Origin: Sphingomonadales bacterium UBA6157
GTDB taxonomy: Bacteria; Pseudomonadota; Alphaproteobacteria; Sphingomonadales; Sphingomonadaceae
Reading direction: 5' to 3'
DNA: 64,000 nt
Assembly (NCBI GenBank): GCA_002423025.1
Contig: DIUN01000023.1
Span: 41,787 to 105,786 of the forward strand
Shown here: positions 38,989 through 48,011 of the stretch, one piece after another
Layout: every line of letters starts with the position of its first letter
Numbering within the stretch: the first letter of the stretch is position 1
Position numbers and translations under genes: made by a program
The notes under the pieces: generated by a model
Database searches by the model: none
Told to the model about the DNA's origin: nothing
What the model saw: the letters and a program-made list of their open reading frames with translations, nothing else

Positions 38989-39648
38989 TTAAAGTGCCGC
39001 GGAAATCAGGGGAGTGACAACGGGGGCGACTTCATGCGCGCCTTCCCAGATCATCTTGATCGCGACATAGACGATCACAGCGAGACCGAAGAAGGCGATC
39101 CAGCGGTATCGCTCGATATATTTGGCGATGAAGTTTGCGGCGATGCCCATGAGGGCTACTGAAAGCACCAGGCCAATCACCATGATATCGGGGTGTTCAC
39201 GGGCTGCGCCGGCCACCGCAAGCACATTGTCAAGGCTCATCGAGACGTCGGCAAGTGCCACGGCCCAAGCGGCGGCGGCGAAACTCTTGGCCGGCGGCGG
39301 CGCGGCATGGGCGGTGAAATCGTCCTTGTCGCCCGGAGCGTCGATGTAGGCCGAGCGCGGATTGAGCTCGCGATACATCTTCCAGGCGACCCAGAGCAGC
39401 AACAGCCCGCCGGCGAGAATGAGGCCTACGATCTGCAGAAGCTGGGTGACAAGCAGCGCAAAGGCGATACGCAGCACAAGCGCGGCGCCAATGCCGATCA
39501 GGATTACATTGCGGCGTTGCGTTGCCGGAAGCCCGGCGGCGAGGGCGCCGACGACGATGGCGTTGTCTCCCGCCAGCACCACATCGATGAGCACGACCTG
39601 CCCGAAGGCCGACATGGCTTCGGGCGTGAAAAGGTGGGCGATATCCAT
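38989..39648 (-). CDS. TerC-family integral membrane protein (YjbE-type)
   Basis: The 219-residue polytopic protein has the TerC/YjbE core acidic motifs within membrane helices: LIDVVLAGDNAIVVG in the first half and LADVSMSLDNVLAVAGAA in the second. Related proteins export manganese or other divalent metals and protect exported metalloenzymes. A polar loop of ~35 residues separates the halves. The gap to the M20 gene upstream is 46 bases, too short for a yybP-ykoY (manganese) riboswitch. Confidence 0.9.
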   Translation of the reverse strand: MDIAHLFTPEAMSAFGQVVLIDVVLAGDNAIVVGALAAGLPATQRRNVILIGIGAALVLRIAFALLVTQLLQIVGLILAGGLLLLWVAWKMYRELNPRSAYIDAPGDKDDFTAHAAPPPAKSFAAAAWAVALADVSMSLDNVLAVAGAAREHPDIMVIGLVLSVALMGIAANFIAKYIERYRWIAFFGLAVIVYVAIKMIWEGAHEVAPVVTPLISAAL

Positions 39649-39694
39649 GGCGGCTAGTTAGGGGTTCGTGACGGGTTCCGCCAGTGCCTCATGT

Positions 39695-41098
39695 TCAATC
39701 GGCGAGCGTGTGGACGAGATCGTCGAGATAATCCCGGCCGTTCATGAGCGAAGTGATGCGAATTCGCTCGTTGAGGCCATGGATGCCGTTGCCATCCGAA
39801 TCAATGAAGATACCGGGAGCGCCGTAGACCGGGATGCCGGCGATGCCGAGAAACGGTGCATCAGTGCCGCCGGTGGACATGGTGGGGGACAGCGGCACGC
39901 CGGGAAAATGCCGCGCAGCCAGGCGCCGCATCGGCTCGATGATCGCCGGATTGAGCGGCGGCGATTTGGCCGCCGGGCGGATGGGCGGCGTGAGCGTTAT
40001 GCGGATGGCCGGATTGCCGACGATCGTGTCCAGCTCGGCGCGCACGGCCTCCGCCTCGATGCCGGGAAAGATCCGGCAGTTGACGTTGGCGGTCGCGCGC
40101 TGTGGCAGGGCATTGTTGGCATGGCCGGCCTCCACGAGCGTGCTCACACAGGTTGTGCGCAGCGTGGAGTGCATCATCGGATCGCGGCTGACGATGGCGT
40201 TGGCGGCGTTATCCTGAGGATTCGCCAGCAGCGCTGTGATGGCCGGGCCGACAGGCGCCGGGGCCACGCCGGCCATCATGCCGAAGAAGCTGCGGGTGGT
40301 ATCGTTGAACTGTACCGGGAACTCATGGGTGTTGACCTTAACCAGCGCGATGGCGAGATCGGTGATGGCGTTGTCCGGCCGGGGGATGCTGCTGTGGCCA
40401 CCGGGGTTGGTGGCCTCGAACTGGTAGTTCTGCACCGTCTTCTCGCCGACCTGCACAGCGAGGCCCATAGGCTTGCCTTCGGCATTGTAGCGGCCACCGC
40501 CGCCCTCGTTCAGGGCGAAGTCGGCGGCGATGAGATCGGGTTTGTTGCGGGCTAGCCATTCGGCGCCGTTGAAGGCGTAGGTCGTCTCCTCGCCGCAGGT
40601 GAGGGCGAGCTTCAGTGTGCGCCGCGGTGCCTTGCCGGCCCGCTTGTAGCGAATGAGCGTGTCGGTGAAGATTGCGGCCTGTGCTTTGTCATCATAGGTG
40701 CCGCGGCCATAATAATAGCCGTTTTCCTCGATCATGGTGAAAGGGCTGCGGGTCCAGTCCGAGCGCTTGGCCTCCACCACATCGAGATGCCCGAGCAACA
40801 GGATGGGCTTTGCCTTGGCATCGCGTCCTTTGAGAATGGCGACGATACCGCCTTCCTTCGGGTGTTCGGGGGTTGCGAACAGCGTGATATCGGCATCGGC
40901 GAAGCCCGCGGATTTGAGGCGCACGGCGATCTTCTCGGCGGCGAGGGTGCAGCTGCCAGCCGAAAGTGTCGTGTCGGTTTCCACCATCTCCTGGAACAGG
41001 GTGCGGAAGGCCTGTTGATCAGGCCGCAGGGCTTGCGCGCCTGCTGTGGTGGAGAGGCCGAGCAGCGCGGCTGCTGCAACGAGGAAGCGTGAGCGCAT
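39695..41098 (-). CDS. Secreted M20-family metallopeptidase
   Basis: The 467-residue precursor has a signal peptide cleaved after TTAGA (~21). Zinc-site motifs of M20 enzymes follow in order: LLGHLDVV, YYGRGTYDDKAQ, LALTCGEET with the general base Glu, LNEGGGG, and a C-terminal IHGLNERI with the last His. The NPGGHSSIPRPDNA segment is in the dimerisation domain. It likely cleaves peptides or N-acyl amino acids in the periplasm. terC-like follows and dapD precedes on the same strand. Confidence 0.92.
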   Translation of the reverse strand: MRSRFLVAAAALLGLSTTAGAQALRPDQQAFRTLFQEMVETDTTLSAGSCTLAAEKIAVRLKSAGFADADITLFATPEHPKEGGIVAILKGRDAKAKPILLLGHLDVVEAKRSDWTRSPFTMIEENGYYYGRGTYDDKAQAAIFTDTLIRYKRAGKAPRRTLKLALTCGEETTYAFNGAEWLARNKPDLIAADFALNEGGGGRYNAEGKPMGLAVQVGEKTVQNYQFEATNPGGHSSIPRPDNAITDLAIALVKVNTHEFPVQFNDTTRSFFGMMAGVAPAPVGPAITALLANPQDNAANAIVSRDPMMHSTLRTTCVSTLVEAGHANNALPQRATANVNCRIFPGIEAEAVRAELDTIVGNPAIRITLTPPIRPAAKSPPLNPAIIEPMRRLAARHFPGVPLSPTMSTGGTDAPFLGIAGIPVYGAPGIFIDSDGNGIHGLNERIRITSLMNGRDYLDDLVHTLAD

Positions 41099-41139
41099 GG
41101 AGCAGTCCTTGGGTCGGGAGGGGCTGTGGTCTGCTCGGC

Positions 41140-41976
41140 TCAGTCGCGCAGCAGGTCGTTGATGCCGGTCTTGCTGCGAGTCTGTGCATCCACAGTCTTG
41201 ACGATCACGCCGCAGTAAAGGCCAGGGCCGGGGCTGCCATCGGGCAGCGGCTTGCCGGGCATGGTGCCGGAAACCACGACGGCGTAGGGCGGAACCTTGC
41301 CGATGTGGATTTCGCCGGTGGCGCGATCGATGATCTTGGTGGAGGCGCCCAGATAGACGCCCATGGAGAGCACAGCGCCCTCACCGACCTGCACGCCTTC
41401 CGCCACTTCGGCGCGGGCACCGATGAAGGCGCCATCGCCGATGATCACCGGGCCGGCCTGTAGCGGCTCGAGGACGCCGCCGATGCCGACGCCGCCAGAG
41501 AGGTGCACTCCCTCGCCAATCTGGGCGCAGCTGCCAACGGTCGTCCAGGTATCGACCATGCTGCCCTTGCCGACACGGGCGCCGATGTTGACAAAGCTGG
41601 GCATCAGGATGGCGCCTGGTGCGATATAGGCGCCGTGGCGAACGATGGCGCCCGGCACTGAGCGGAAGCCGGCTTTCTCGAATTCGGCATGGCCCCAGCC
41701 GGAGAATTTGCTGGGCACCTTGTCCCACCACACGCTGCCGCCGGCGCCACCGGAAATGGCAATATTGGGGTTGAGGCGGAAGGAGAGCAGCACAGCCTTT
41801 TTCAGCCACTGGTTGACGCGCCAGCCGCCGGCGCCATCCGGCTCGGCAACGCGCAATTCGCCGGCATCGAGCGCGGATAGCGCGGCATCGACAGCGGTAC
41901 GGATTTCACCCTTGGTGGCCGCCGAGATAGTGTCGCGCGCATCCCAGCCGGCGTCGATGATGGTTTCGATGTTCAT
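41140..41976 (-). CDS. dapD: Tetrahydrodipicolinate N-succinyltransferase
   Basis: DapD converts tetrahydrodipicolinate and succinyl-CoA to N-succinyl-2-amino-6-oxopimelate in lysine and diaminopimelate synthesis, supplying peptidoglycan. The 278-residue left-handed beta-helix protein has hexapeptide repeats ([28 protein letters not shown] region, 128-155) and the family segment [13 protein letters not shown]. It ends [10 protein letters not shown]. Its start overlaps the stop of the HAD nucleotidase gene by 4 bases. Confidence 0.97.
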   Translation of the reverse strand: MNIETIIDAGWDARDTISAATKGEIRTAVDAALSALDAGELRVAEPDGAGGWRVNQWLKKAVLLSFRLNPNIAISGGAGGSVWWDKVPSKFSGWGHAEFEKAGFRSVPGAIVRHGAYIAPGAILMPSFVNIGARVGKGSMVDTWTTVGSCAQIGEGVHLSGGVGIGGVLEPLQAGPVIIGDGAFIGARAEVAEGVQVGEGAVLSMGVYLGASTKIIDRATGEIHIGKVPPYAVVVSGTMPGKPLPDGSPGPGLYCGVIVKTVDAQTRSKTGINDLLRD

Positions 41977-42638
41977 GAGGCCTCCAGGGTGGCGATGACA
42001 TCGGCAAGCCAGCTGCCGACATCGGGGGTGGTGATATCAATATGTGCCCGAGCCTCGCCAGGGCCCTGCTCCGAGCCGTTGTCGATCCACACGGTTGTCA
42101 TGCCGATCGCCTTGGCGGGGATGAGGTTGCGCGCCATGTCCTCCACGAACACCGAGGTGCCGGGGCGGATGCCATGGGTTTCACAAAGGTGCGTATAGGC
42201 GCTGGCTTGCGGCTTGGGCATATAATCCAGGGCGTGGATATCGTGGAGTGCCTCGAAGCTATCCGATAGGCCAAGACGGGCAAGTACGCGCGTTGCATAG
42301 GGCGCATCTGCGTTGGTGAAGACGAACTTGCGCCCCGGCAGCTTGCCGATCAATTCGGCAAGTTCCGGATGCGGCGGCACAACGTTCACGTCCACATCAT
42401 GGACGAAATCGAGGAAATGATGGGGATCGACCCCATGGTTGGCCATCAGGCCTGGCAAGGTCATGCCGTGCGAGTGGAACAGCTCCTTCTGCACCCGGTG
42501 TGCCTCCACCGGATCGATGCCGAGCAGCTGCTGGATATAAGCGCCCATCTTCGCATCGATTTGCGAGAACAGCTTCGCGCTCGCCGGATACAGCGTGTTG
42601 TCGAGATCGAAGATCCAAGTGTCTACGTGATTGAGCAT
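41973..42638 (-). CDS. HAD-family pyrimidine 5'-nucleotidase
   Basis: The 221-residue haloacid-dehalogenase-fold phosphatase has motif [12 protein letters not shown], motif II FVFTNAD, a KPQASAY lysine motif III and [10 protein letters not shown] motif IV. This DxDNTLYP form defines the SDT1/Phm8-like pyrimidine 5'-nucleotidase subgroup. It may dephosphorylate UMP or CMP, or remove damaged nucleotides. ATG 42638 begins just before the first motif. It is coupled to dapD through an ATGA overlap, a pairing often seen in alphaproteobacteria. Confidence 0.9.
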   Translation of the reverse strand: MLNHVDTWIFDLDNTLYPASAKLFSQIDAKMGAYIQQLLGIDPVEAHRVQKELFHSHGMTLPGLMANHGVDPHHFLDFVHDVDVNVVPPHPELAELIGKLPGRKFVFTNADAPYATRVLARLGLSDSFEALHDIHALDYMPKPQASAYTHLCETHGIRPGTSVFVEDMARNLIPAKAIGMTTVWIDNGSEQGPGEARAHIDITTPDVGSWLADVIATLEAS

Positions 42639-42694
42639 GACGCGACTGTTAGCTGCGGTTGCGCCTGCCGTCACTAGCGCTCTGGCAGCCAGTC

Positions 42695-43114
42695 TCAGGC
42701 AAACTTCGCCTTCACTGCAATCATTGCCAGCGCTGCCTTGGCAGCCTCCCCGCCCTTGTCCTTTTCGCTCATGCGGGCGCGGGCCCAAGCTTGGGCTTCG
42801 TTTTCGACGGTGAGGATACCGTTGCCGATGGCAAGGCCATCAAGGCTTAACGCCATCAGCGCGCGGGCGCTTTCGCCGGCGACAACTTCGAAATGGTAGG
42901 TCTCGCCGCGGATCACGCAGCCGAGAGCGACATAGCCGTCATAATCGCCGCTGGCATCAGCGAAGGCGATCGCGGCAGGAATCTCCAGCGCGCCGGGGAC
43001 CGTGAGCAGGTCATGGGTGACGCCTGCGGCCTTCAGGGCGGCGCGGGCGCCATCCAGCGCCGCATCGGCAATGGCGTCATAGAATCGGGCTTCGACGATG
43101 AGGAGATGCGACAT
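42695..43114 (-). CDS. ribH: 6,7-dimethyl-8-ribityllumazine synthase
   Basis: RibH condenses 5-amino-6-ribitylaminouracil with the butanone phosphate made by RibB. The 139-residue protein has the family motifs [26 protein letters not shown] with the catalytic His, and [11 protein letters not shown] 43114 has AGGAA 6 bases upstream. It lies 28 bases after ribB and is the last gene of the riboflavin cluster. Confidence 0.96.
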   Translation of the reverse strand: MSHLLIVEARFYDAIADAALDGARAALKAAGVTHDLLTVPGALEIPAAIAFADASGDYDGYVALGCVIRGETYHFEVVAGESARALMALSLDGLAIGNGILTVENEAQAWARARMSEKDKGGEAAKAALAMIAVKAKFA

Positions 43115-43142
43115 CTGGGATTCCTGGAGCAGGGGGGAGGGG

Positions 43143-44456
43143 TCAGGCTGCGGCGCTGACGGCAGTATCAGGCATGCTGCCATCGCGCGCCGGTATGGCG
43201 CGCTCGCCTACCACGTTGAGGCCATAGCCGGTGATGCCGACGATATTGCGATGCTTGTTGGTGAGCAGGATCATGTCCGTCACGCCTAGATCGGCCAGGA
43301 TCTGCGCGCCGATGCCATAATCACGCAGGTCCAGCGGCGTGCCTTCGCCGCGGGCGCGCATCTGCTCTGAGATTGCGGTGGGGCTGCCGTCGCGGATGAT
43401 GACTATGATGCCGGCGCCCTCTTCCCCGATCACGTCCATGGCCCGCTGCAACTGGCCGGCGCGGTCACCGGTTTCGTGGAACAGATCTGTGAAGGCCGAG
43501 AGCGTGTGCATGCGGACGAGGGTGGGCTTGTCTGGATCGACGCGGCCTTTCAGCAGCACCATGTGCTCGCCATATTCGGCCGTGTTGGCATAGGTCTTGG
43601 CTGCCCAGCGGCCGCCATGGTGACTTTCCAGGGTTGTTTCGGCAACACACTTCACCAGCCGGTCATGGCGGTGGCGATAGGCAATAAGATCGCGGATGGT
43701 GCCGATCTTCAGGCCATGCAGACGCGCGAAGGGGATGAGATCGGGCAGGCGGGCCATGGTGCCATCATCGTTCATGATCTCACAGATCACGCCAGACGGG
43801 TTGAGCCCGGCGAGGCGCGACACGTCCACGGCGGCCTCGGTGTGGCCAGCGCGAACCAGCACGCCGCCATCACGCGCGACAAGCGGGAAGACGTGGCCAG
43901 GGTGGACGATATGCTCTGGCCCCTTGGAACCATCGATAGCGACCGAGATGGTGCGGGCGCGATCTCCGGCGGAAATGCCGGTGGTGACGCCCTCCTTGGC
44001 CTCGATCGAGACCGTGAAGGCGGTGCTGTGGCGAGTGCCGTTGTGTTGCGCCATCAAGGGCAGGCCAAGCTGCCGGACGCGCTCGGAGGAGAGCGACAGG
44101 CAGATCAGGCCACGGCCAAAGCGCGCCATGAAGTTGATGGCGTCCGGCGTCGCCATCTGCGCGGGGATGACCAGATCGCCCTCATTCTCCCGGTCCTCGT
44201 CATCGACAAGGATGAACATCCGGCCGTTGCGGGCCTCCTCGATGATCGCCTCGATGGGGGAGAGCGCCGGGCCGGTATCGCGGCTGGCGAGATAGGCATC
44301 CAGCTTGCGCAGGGTCTCGCTGGTGGGGTTCCAGTCCGCATCGTCAAGGGCTCGAAGCGAATTGGCGTGGAGCCCTGCGGCGCGGGCTAGGCCCGATTTT
44401 GTTTCGGTGCCATCGGCAACTAAGGCGCGGAGGCGTTGTACCAGGGAGGTGCTCAT
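43143..44456 (-). CDS. ribB: HTH-fused 3,4-dihydroxy-2-butanone 4-phosphate synthase with degenerate RibA-like domain
   Basis: There are three parts in 437 residues. Residues ~1-60 form an XRE-like helix-turn-helix ([16 protein letters not shown], then [11 protein letters not shown]). Residues ~65-275 are RibB, which makes the four-carbon unit of riboflavin from ribulose 5-phosphate, with [11 protein letters not shown] and GHTEAAVD intact. The C-terminal ~160 residues resemble GTP cyclohydrolase II ([23 protein letters not shown]) but have no cysteine at all. The zinc ligands and the GSLRCDCG segment are lost, so this domain should be inactive, as in the known RibBX variants. A true RibA must be encoded elsewhere. 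The leader carries a candidate promoter and operators. Confidence 0.94.
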   Translation of the reverse strand: MSTSLVQRLRALVADGTETKSGLARAAGLHANSLRALDDADWNPTSETLRKLDAYLASRDTGPALSPIEAIIEEARNGRMFILVDDEDRENEGDLVIPAQMATPDAINFMARFGRGLICLSLSSERVRQLGLPLMAQHNGTRHSTAFTVSIEAKEGVTTGISAGDRARTISVAIDGSKGPEHIVHPGHVFPLVARDGGVLVRAGHTEAAVDVSRLAGLNPSGVICEIMNDDGTMARLPDLIPFARLHGLKIGTIRDLIAYRHRHDRLVKCVAETTLESHHGGRWAAKTYANTAEYGEHMVLLKGRVDPDKPTLVRMHTLSAFTDLFHETGDRAGQLQRAMDVIGEEGAGIIVIIRDGSPTAISEQMRARGEGTPLDLRDYGIGAQILADLGVTDMILLTNKHRNIVGITGYGLNVVGERAIPARDGSMPDTAVSAAA

Positions 44457-44465
44457 GAATGCAAT

Positions 44466-44536
44466 TCTCACATCTGAATGTGAGACTTTCAAGCGCGCAT
44501 CACATCGCGATGTCAAGTGACGAAATCAGGATGTGA
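44466..44536. promoter_or_regulatory. Candidate operator array upstream of ribB
   Basis: Two 16-base dyads have the form TCACAT-N4-ATGTGA: TCACATCTGAATGTGA at 44468-44483 (part of an 8-bp-arm inverted repeat 44466-44485) and TCACATCGCGATGTCA at 44500-44515 (one mismatch). A third half-site ATGTGA lies at 44531-44536. Centres are 32 and 21 bases apart, about three and two DNA turns, so all sites face the same side. They overlap the ribB promoter. Confidence 0.55.
44488..44516 (-). promoter_or_regulatory. Candidate ribB promoter
   Basis: On the minus strand a perfect -35 TTGACA (44511-44516) is followed after 17 bases by a weak -10 CTTGAA (44488-44493). The -35 box lies within the second dyad, so a protein bound there would block polymerase. 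Confidence 0.4.
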
Positions 44537-45131
44537 GGGATTGCTTCATTCGGGCAAGATAGCGCGCCAAAACATCGATCTCGATGTTGAGTTCATCACC
44601 CGCCCGAGCGGTGTCGAACGTCGTCCAGCTGGCGGTGTGCGGGATGATGTTGATGGTGAAGCGGGCTCCGTCCACCGTGTCTTCCACGGTGTTGACAGTC
44701 AGGGATACGCCATCGAGTGCCACCGAGCCCTTGGGGGCGATGAACGGCGCGATGGACTTGGGTACGGCGATGGTGATGCGAGTCGAATCGCCGGCGGCCT
44801 TCACGGCTTCGATGATGCCGACGGCATCGACATGGCCGGTGACGATGTGTCCGCCGAGTTCATCCCCCACTTTGAGCGCGCGCTCAAGATTGAGGCGTCG
44901 GCCCTGTTGCCACTGGCCTTTGGCGGTGCGGCTGACAGTCTCGCCGCTTACATCGACACTGAACTCGCCGGGCGCCTTGGCGACGACAGTGAGGCAGACA
45001 CCCGAGCAGGCGACAGAGGCGCCGATGGCGAGGCCGGCGGTATCATAGCTGGTGGCGATGACGGCGCGGATGTCACCACGCTGCTCGATGCTGCGGATAT
45101 GGCCGATGTCGGTGATAATGCCGGTGAACAT
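44526..45131 (-). CDS. ribE: Riboflavin synthase, alpha subunit
   Basis: RibE dismutates two 6,7-dimethyl-8-ribityllumazines to riboflavin. The 201-residue protein has two homologous barrels: the N-terminal MFTGIITDIG with GASVACSGVCLTV, and the second with GGHIVTGHVD and GSVALDGVSLTVN. Both substrate-binding repeats are complete. It lies 9 bases after ribD; a 69-base gap with regulatory dyads separates it from ribB. Confidence 0.97.
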   Translation of the reverse strand: MFTGIITDIGHIRSIEQRGDIRAVIATSYDTAGLAIGASVACSGVCLTVVAKAPGEFSVDVSGETVSRTAKGQWQQGRRLNLERALKVGDELGGHIVTGHVDAVGIIEAVKAAGDSTRITIAVPKSIAPFIAPKGSVALDGVSLTVNTVEDTVDGARFTINIIPHTASWTTFDTARAGDELNIEIDVLARYLARMKQSLTS

Positions 45132-45140
45132 TGGGGATGC

Positions 45141-46106
45141 CTATCGGATGCGGGTGTAGGTCTCAAGCCGGTCCGGCGTGAGATCGAGGATGGCGCCGGG
45201 CTGCCAGCGACCATGGGCGGCGGCAAGGCTGGCGAGGCCGATGTCCTTCAACGCGGGCTGCCCAGCGAGGAGGATGGGCGCGCGGTAGAGTAGCAGCCGG
45301 TCAACCAGATCGGCCGCGAGCAGGCTGGCGGCGAGGCCTGCGCCGCCTTCGGCAAGCACACTGCCGGCGTCGGCGCTAGCCAGTGCTGCGAGGCTGGGGA
45401 TGTGGGCGTAGCCGGCTTCCGAAGTGTGGCTGAGCAGCGCGGGCTGCGGGCTGCGAGCCGTGAGGCCGGGGAGGCGGACATCGAGGCTGGGGGCGTCCGC
45501 CGCAAGGGTGCCGCGGCCGATGAGAATCATGTCGGCGCGGGCGCGTTCCAGATGGGCGTGGGCGCGTGCTCGTGGCCCGGTGATCCAGCGGCTGGCGCCA
45601 TCGGCCATGGCGATGCTGCCATCGAGCGAGACGGCGAGCTTGAGGGTGATGTGCGGGCGGCCGCGCTCGAGGCGGCTGAGGAAGCCGGCCATTATGGTGC
45701 GCGCCTCGGCGGCGCGGATGCCGGTTGTGACTGTGATTCCAGCGGCTTGCAGCCTGGCGATGCCGGCGCCGTTGGTGCGTGGATCCGGATCTCCGGCGGC
45801 GATGACGACGCGGGCGAGGCCGGCGGTGATGAGGCTGTCGGCACAGGCGGGGCCGCGTTGGCTCTGGTGAGCGCAGGGCTCGAGCGTCACGTAAGCTGTT
45901 GCGTCTTTTGATTTTTTTCCGGCCTGATCGAGCGCCATGGCCTCGGCATGGGGGCGGCCGCCGGGCTGGGTCCAGCCGCGGCCCACAACATCGCGGCCAT
46001 GGACGATCACGCAGCCGACGGGCGGGTTGGGGTGGGTCTGGCCGACTCCGCGCTGGGCCAAGGCAAGGGCGGCGCCCATCAGCCGATGATCGAGCGGGTG
46101 GCTCAC
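45141..46106 (-). CDS. ribD: Bifunctional riboflavin deaminase/reductase
   Basis: RibD deaminates and reduces the pyrimidine intermediate of riboflavin synthesis. The 321-residue protein has the deaminase zinc site GRPHAEAMAL and TLEPCAHQSQRGPACAD, and a reductase domain beginning ITLKLAVSLDGSIAMADG. The reductase part ends with a VLAEGGAGLAASLLAADLVD segment. It is a little shorter than the E. coli enzyme (367). The start is GTG at 46106 and overlaps the stop of the small membrane-protein gene (GTGA). No FMN riboswitch is seen upstream. Confidence 0.95.
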   Translation of the reverse strand: MSHPLDHRLMGAALALAQRGVGQTHPNPPVGCVIVHGRDVVGRGWTQPGGRPHAEAMALDQAGKKSKDATAYVTLEPCAHQSQRGPACADSLITAGLARVVIAAGDPDPRTNGAGIARLQAAGITVTTGIRAAEARTIMAGFLSRLERGRPHITLKLAVSLDGSIAMADGASRWITGPRARAHAHLERARADMILIGRGTLAADAPSLDVRLPGLTARSPQPALLSHTSEAGYAHIPSLAALASADAGSVLAEGGAGLAASLLAADLVDRLLLYRAPILLAGQPALKDIGLASLAAAHGRWQPGAILDLTPDRLETYTRIR

Positions 46107-46477
46107 ATCATTGGTGGTTCGGAGGCGCTGATGTAGGGGATTTCCTTGCGCGCTCCGCCACCATTTACATAGTCATCATATTGTTTTTGCGCGGCTATTT
46201 TCTTCTCACCGCTGAGCGTGGCGATATAGGCGCGGGCCTCGGCCAGCTTGGCTTCGCGGGCGGCGACGGTGAGTTCGCGCTCCTTCACGGCGTCCTCGCG
46301 GCTGCGGTCCCCCTTCCAGCTTTCCGCATAGATTATGATGTTGTCCGGCGGCAGGTAACCACTTTGATTTTCAATGAGAAAAGCGAACATCACCACGCCC
46401 GTGATGGCGAGGGCTGCAACACCACCGATCAGGCGCCGGCGGCGCGTGTCGGCCTTGGACGGATTGAGAAAGGACAT
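46103..46477 (-). CDS. Small single-pass membrane protein of unknown function, coupled to ribD
   Basis: The 124-residue protein has a basic N-terminus (KADTRRRR), one membrane helix (LIGGVAALAITGVVMFAFLI at ~16-35) and a periplasmic part. That part contains NIIIYAESWKGDRS and an Ala/Glu/Lys-rich helix likely to form a coiled coil (~60-100). I do not recognise a named family. It overlaps ribD by 4 bases and so is probably co-transcribed with the riboflavin genes, though there is no sign of a role in that pathway. Confidence 0.7.
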   Translation of the reverse strand: MSFLNPSKADTRRRRLIGGVAALAITGVVMFAFLIENQSGYLPPDNIIIYAESWKGDRSREDAVKERELTVAAREAKLAEARAYIATLSGEKKIAAQKQYDDYVNGGGARKEIPYISASEPPMM

Positions 46478-46570
46478 GTCCTGCCTATAGTTTGGCAGCG
46501 CCGGGCTGACCAGTAGGGCGGGGTATTTGCGGCAATTTGCGGCGCTGGGCCGGCACCGGGCCGGAGTCGC

Positions 46571-47896
46571 TCAGGCGTTGCGCAGGCGCTCCAGAGCAGC
46601 TGCGCGGCCGAGCAGCGGCAGCAGCGCGGCCATCTCTGGGCCTTGCTCGCGGCCGGTGAGCGCCAGGCGCAGCGGATGGAACAGCCCGCGGCCTTTTCGG
46701 CCGGTTTCGGCCTTCAACACGCCGATCCAGCGCGCCCAGATATCCTCGCCCCATTCCAGTGGTTCGAGCAGGTCGGCCGCTGCAGCGAGGAACGCGGCAT
46801 CCTCCGGCGCCTGCGGCGCGCTGATCGGCTGGGTGATGATGGCGTGCCAGCCGGGCGCATCGGCGAGGCTGGCGAGGTTGCCGCGCACCGCCAGCCACTC
46901 GGCCTGCGTCATGCCCTGCGGCAGGCGGCTGGCCACGGCCTCATAGGGTAGCAGGTGCAGCACCCTGGCGCTGAGCGCGGCGAGATCGGCCGGATCGAAC
47001 CGGGCGGGAGCGCGGCCGAAGCTGGAGAGGCTGAAGCCGGGCAGCAGGTCCGCCAGCGCCGCTACCGGCTCCACCGGCTGCGAGGTGCCGAGCCGCGCGA
47101 GCAGCGCCGCCACGGCCTGTGGCTCGATGCCGGCCTCGCGCCAGTGCGGCACGCCCTCCGAGCCCAGCCGCTTGGAGAGTGCGGCGTCCGCCCCGGTGAT
47201 CAGCGCCAGATGCGCCAGCTGCGGCGGCGCGGCGCCGAGCGCGGCGAACATCTGCAGCTGCACGGCGCTGTTGGTGACATGGTCCTCCCCGCGCACGACA
47301 TGGGTGATGCCCATCTCGATATCATCGACCACCGAGGGCAGCATATACAGCCAGGTGCCATCGGCGCGGCGGATGACAGGATCGGACAGCGCTGCCGGGT
47401 CGGCATGGCAGGGGCCGCGCACGCCATCTTCCCAGGCAATGGGGGCCTCCACGTCCAGCTTGAAGCGCCAGTGCGGCGCGGTGCCGGCGGCTTCCAGCGC
47501 GGCGCGCTCGGCGTCGCCCAGCCGCAGCGCGGCGCGATCATAGATCGGCGGCAGCCCGCGCGCCTGCGCCACCTTGCGCTTCAGCTCCAGCTCCTCGGGG
47601 CTTTCATAGGCCGGGTAGGCGCGGCCGGCAGCGGCGAGCTTGGCCAGCGCCGCCTCGTAAAGCCCGAAGCGATCGGACTGGCGAACCTCGGCATCGGGCG
47701 CCAGCCCCAGCCAGGCCAGATCCTCGCGGATCGACGCGGCGGATTCCTCGGTGGAGCGCGCCACATCGGTATCATCGAGCCGCAGCAGGAAGCGGCCGCC
47801 GCCGGAACGCGCCAGCAGCCAGTTGACCAGCGCGGTGCGGATGTTGCCGGCATGGAGCCGGCCTGTGGGCGATGGCGCGAAGCGGGTGACGATCAT
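46571..47896 (-). CDS. gltX: Glutamyl-tRNA synthetase
   Basis: The 441-residue class Ib synthetase has FAPSPTGRLHAGN (HIGH-like, residues ~6-18) and the KMSKS-equivalent ALSKRLGS. It belongs to the shorter of the two GltX types found in alphaproteobacteria. Members of these pairs may be non-discriminating or prefer tRNA-Gln, so the exact tRNA charged is not certain. I used ATG 47896 instead of GTG 47905. The gene is divergent from the DUF389 gene. Confidence 0.95.
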   Translation of the reverse strand: MIVTRFAPSPTGRLHAGNIRTALVNWLLARSGGGRFLLRLDDTDVARSTEESAASIREDLAWLGLAPDAEVRQSDRFGLYEAALAKLAAAGRAYPAYESPEELELKRKVAQARGLPPIYDRAALRLGDAERAALEAAGTAPHWRFKLDVEAPIAWEDGVRGPCHADPAALSDPVIRRADGTWLYMLPSVVDDIEMGITHVVRGEDHVTNSAVQLQMFAALGAAPPQLAHLALITGADAALSKRLGSEGVPHWREAGIEPQAVAALLARLGTSQPVEPVAALADLLPGFSLSSFGRAPARFDPADLAALSARVLHLLPYEAVASRLPQGMTQAEWLAVRGNLASLADAPGWHAIITQPISAPQAPEDAAFLAAAADLLEPLEWGEDIWARWIGVLKAETGRKGRGLFHPLRLALTGREQGPEMAALLPLLGRAAALERLRNA

Positions 47897-48011
47897 GCGC
47901 GGCACTTAGCAGCAAAGCGGCGCCTCTTCCCACTGAAACTGCGGCGACGTTTTGGCCGATGGCATCGGCTGGGCTAGACCAGTGGTCACCAGCAACCGGA
48001 CCAGAGTGACA

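Noticed and set aside
39649..39694. yybP-ykoY manganese riboswitch before the TerC-like gene
   Set aside because: Only 46 bases separate it from the upstream gene, too short for that element.
25000..45000. Replication origin (oriC) in the low-GC core
   Set aside because: Only isolated DnaA-box-like words (such as TTATCCACT near 28.3 kb inside leuS) were found; no cluster, no AT-rich unwinding element and no dnaA, hemE or similar marker.
44457..46570. FMN riboswitch for the riboflavin genes
   Set aside because: Gaps before ribD and ribB are too short or lack the conserved FMN-element stems; the ribD leader overlaps another gene.
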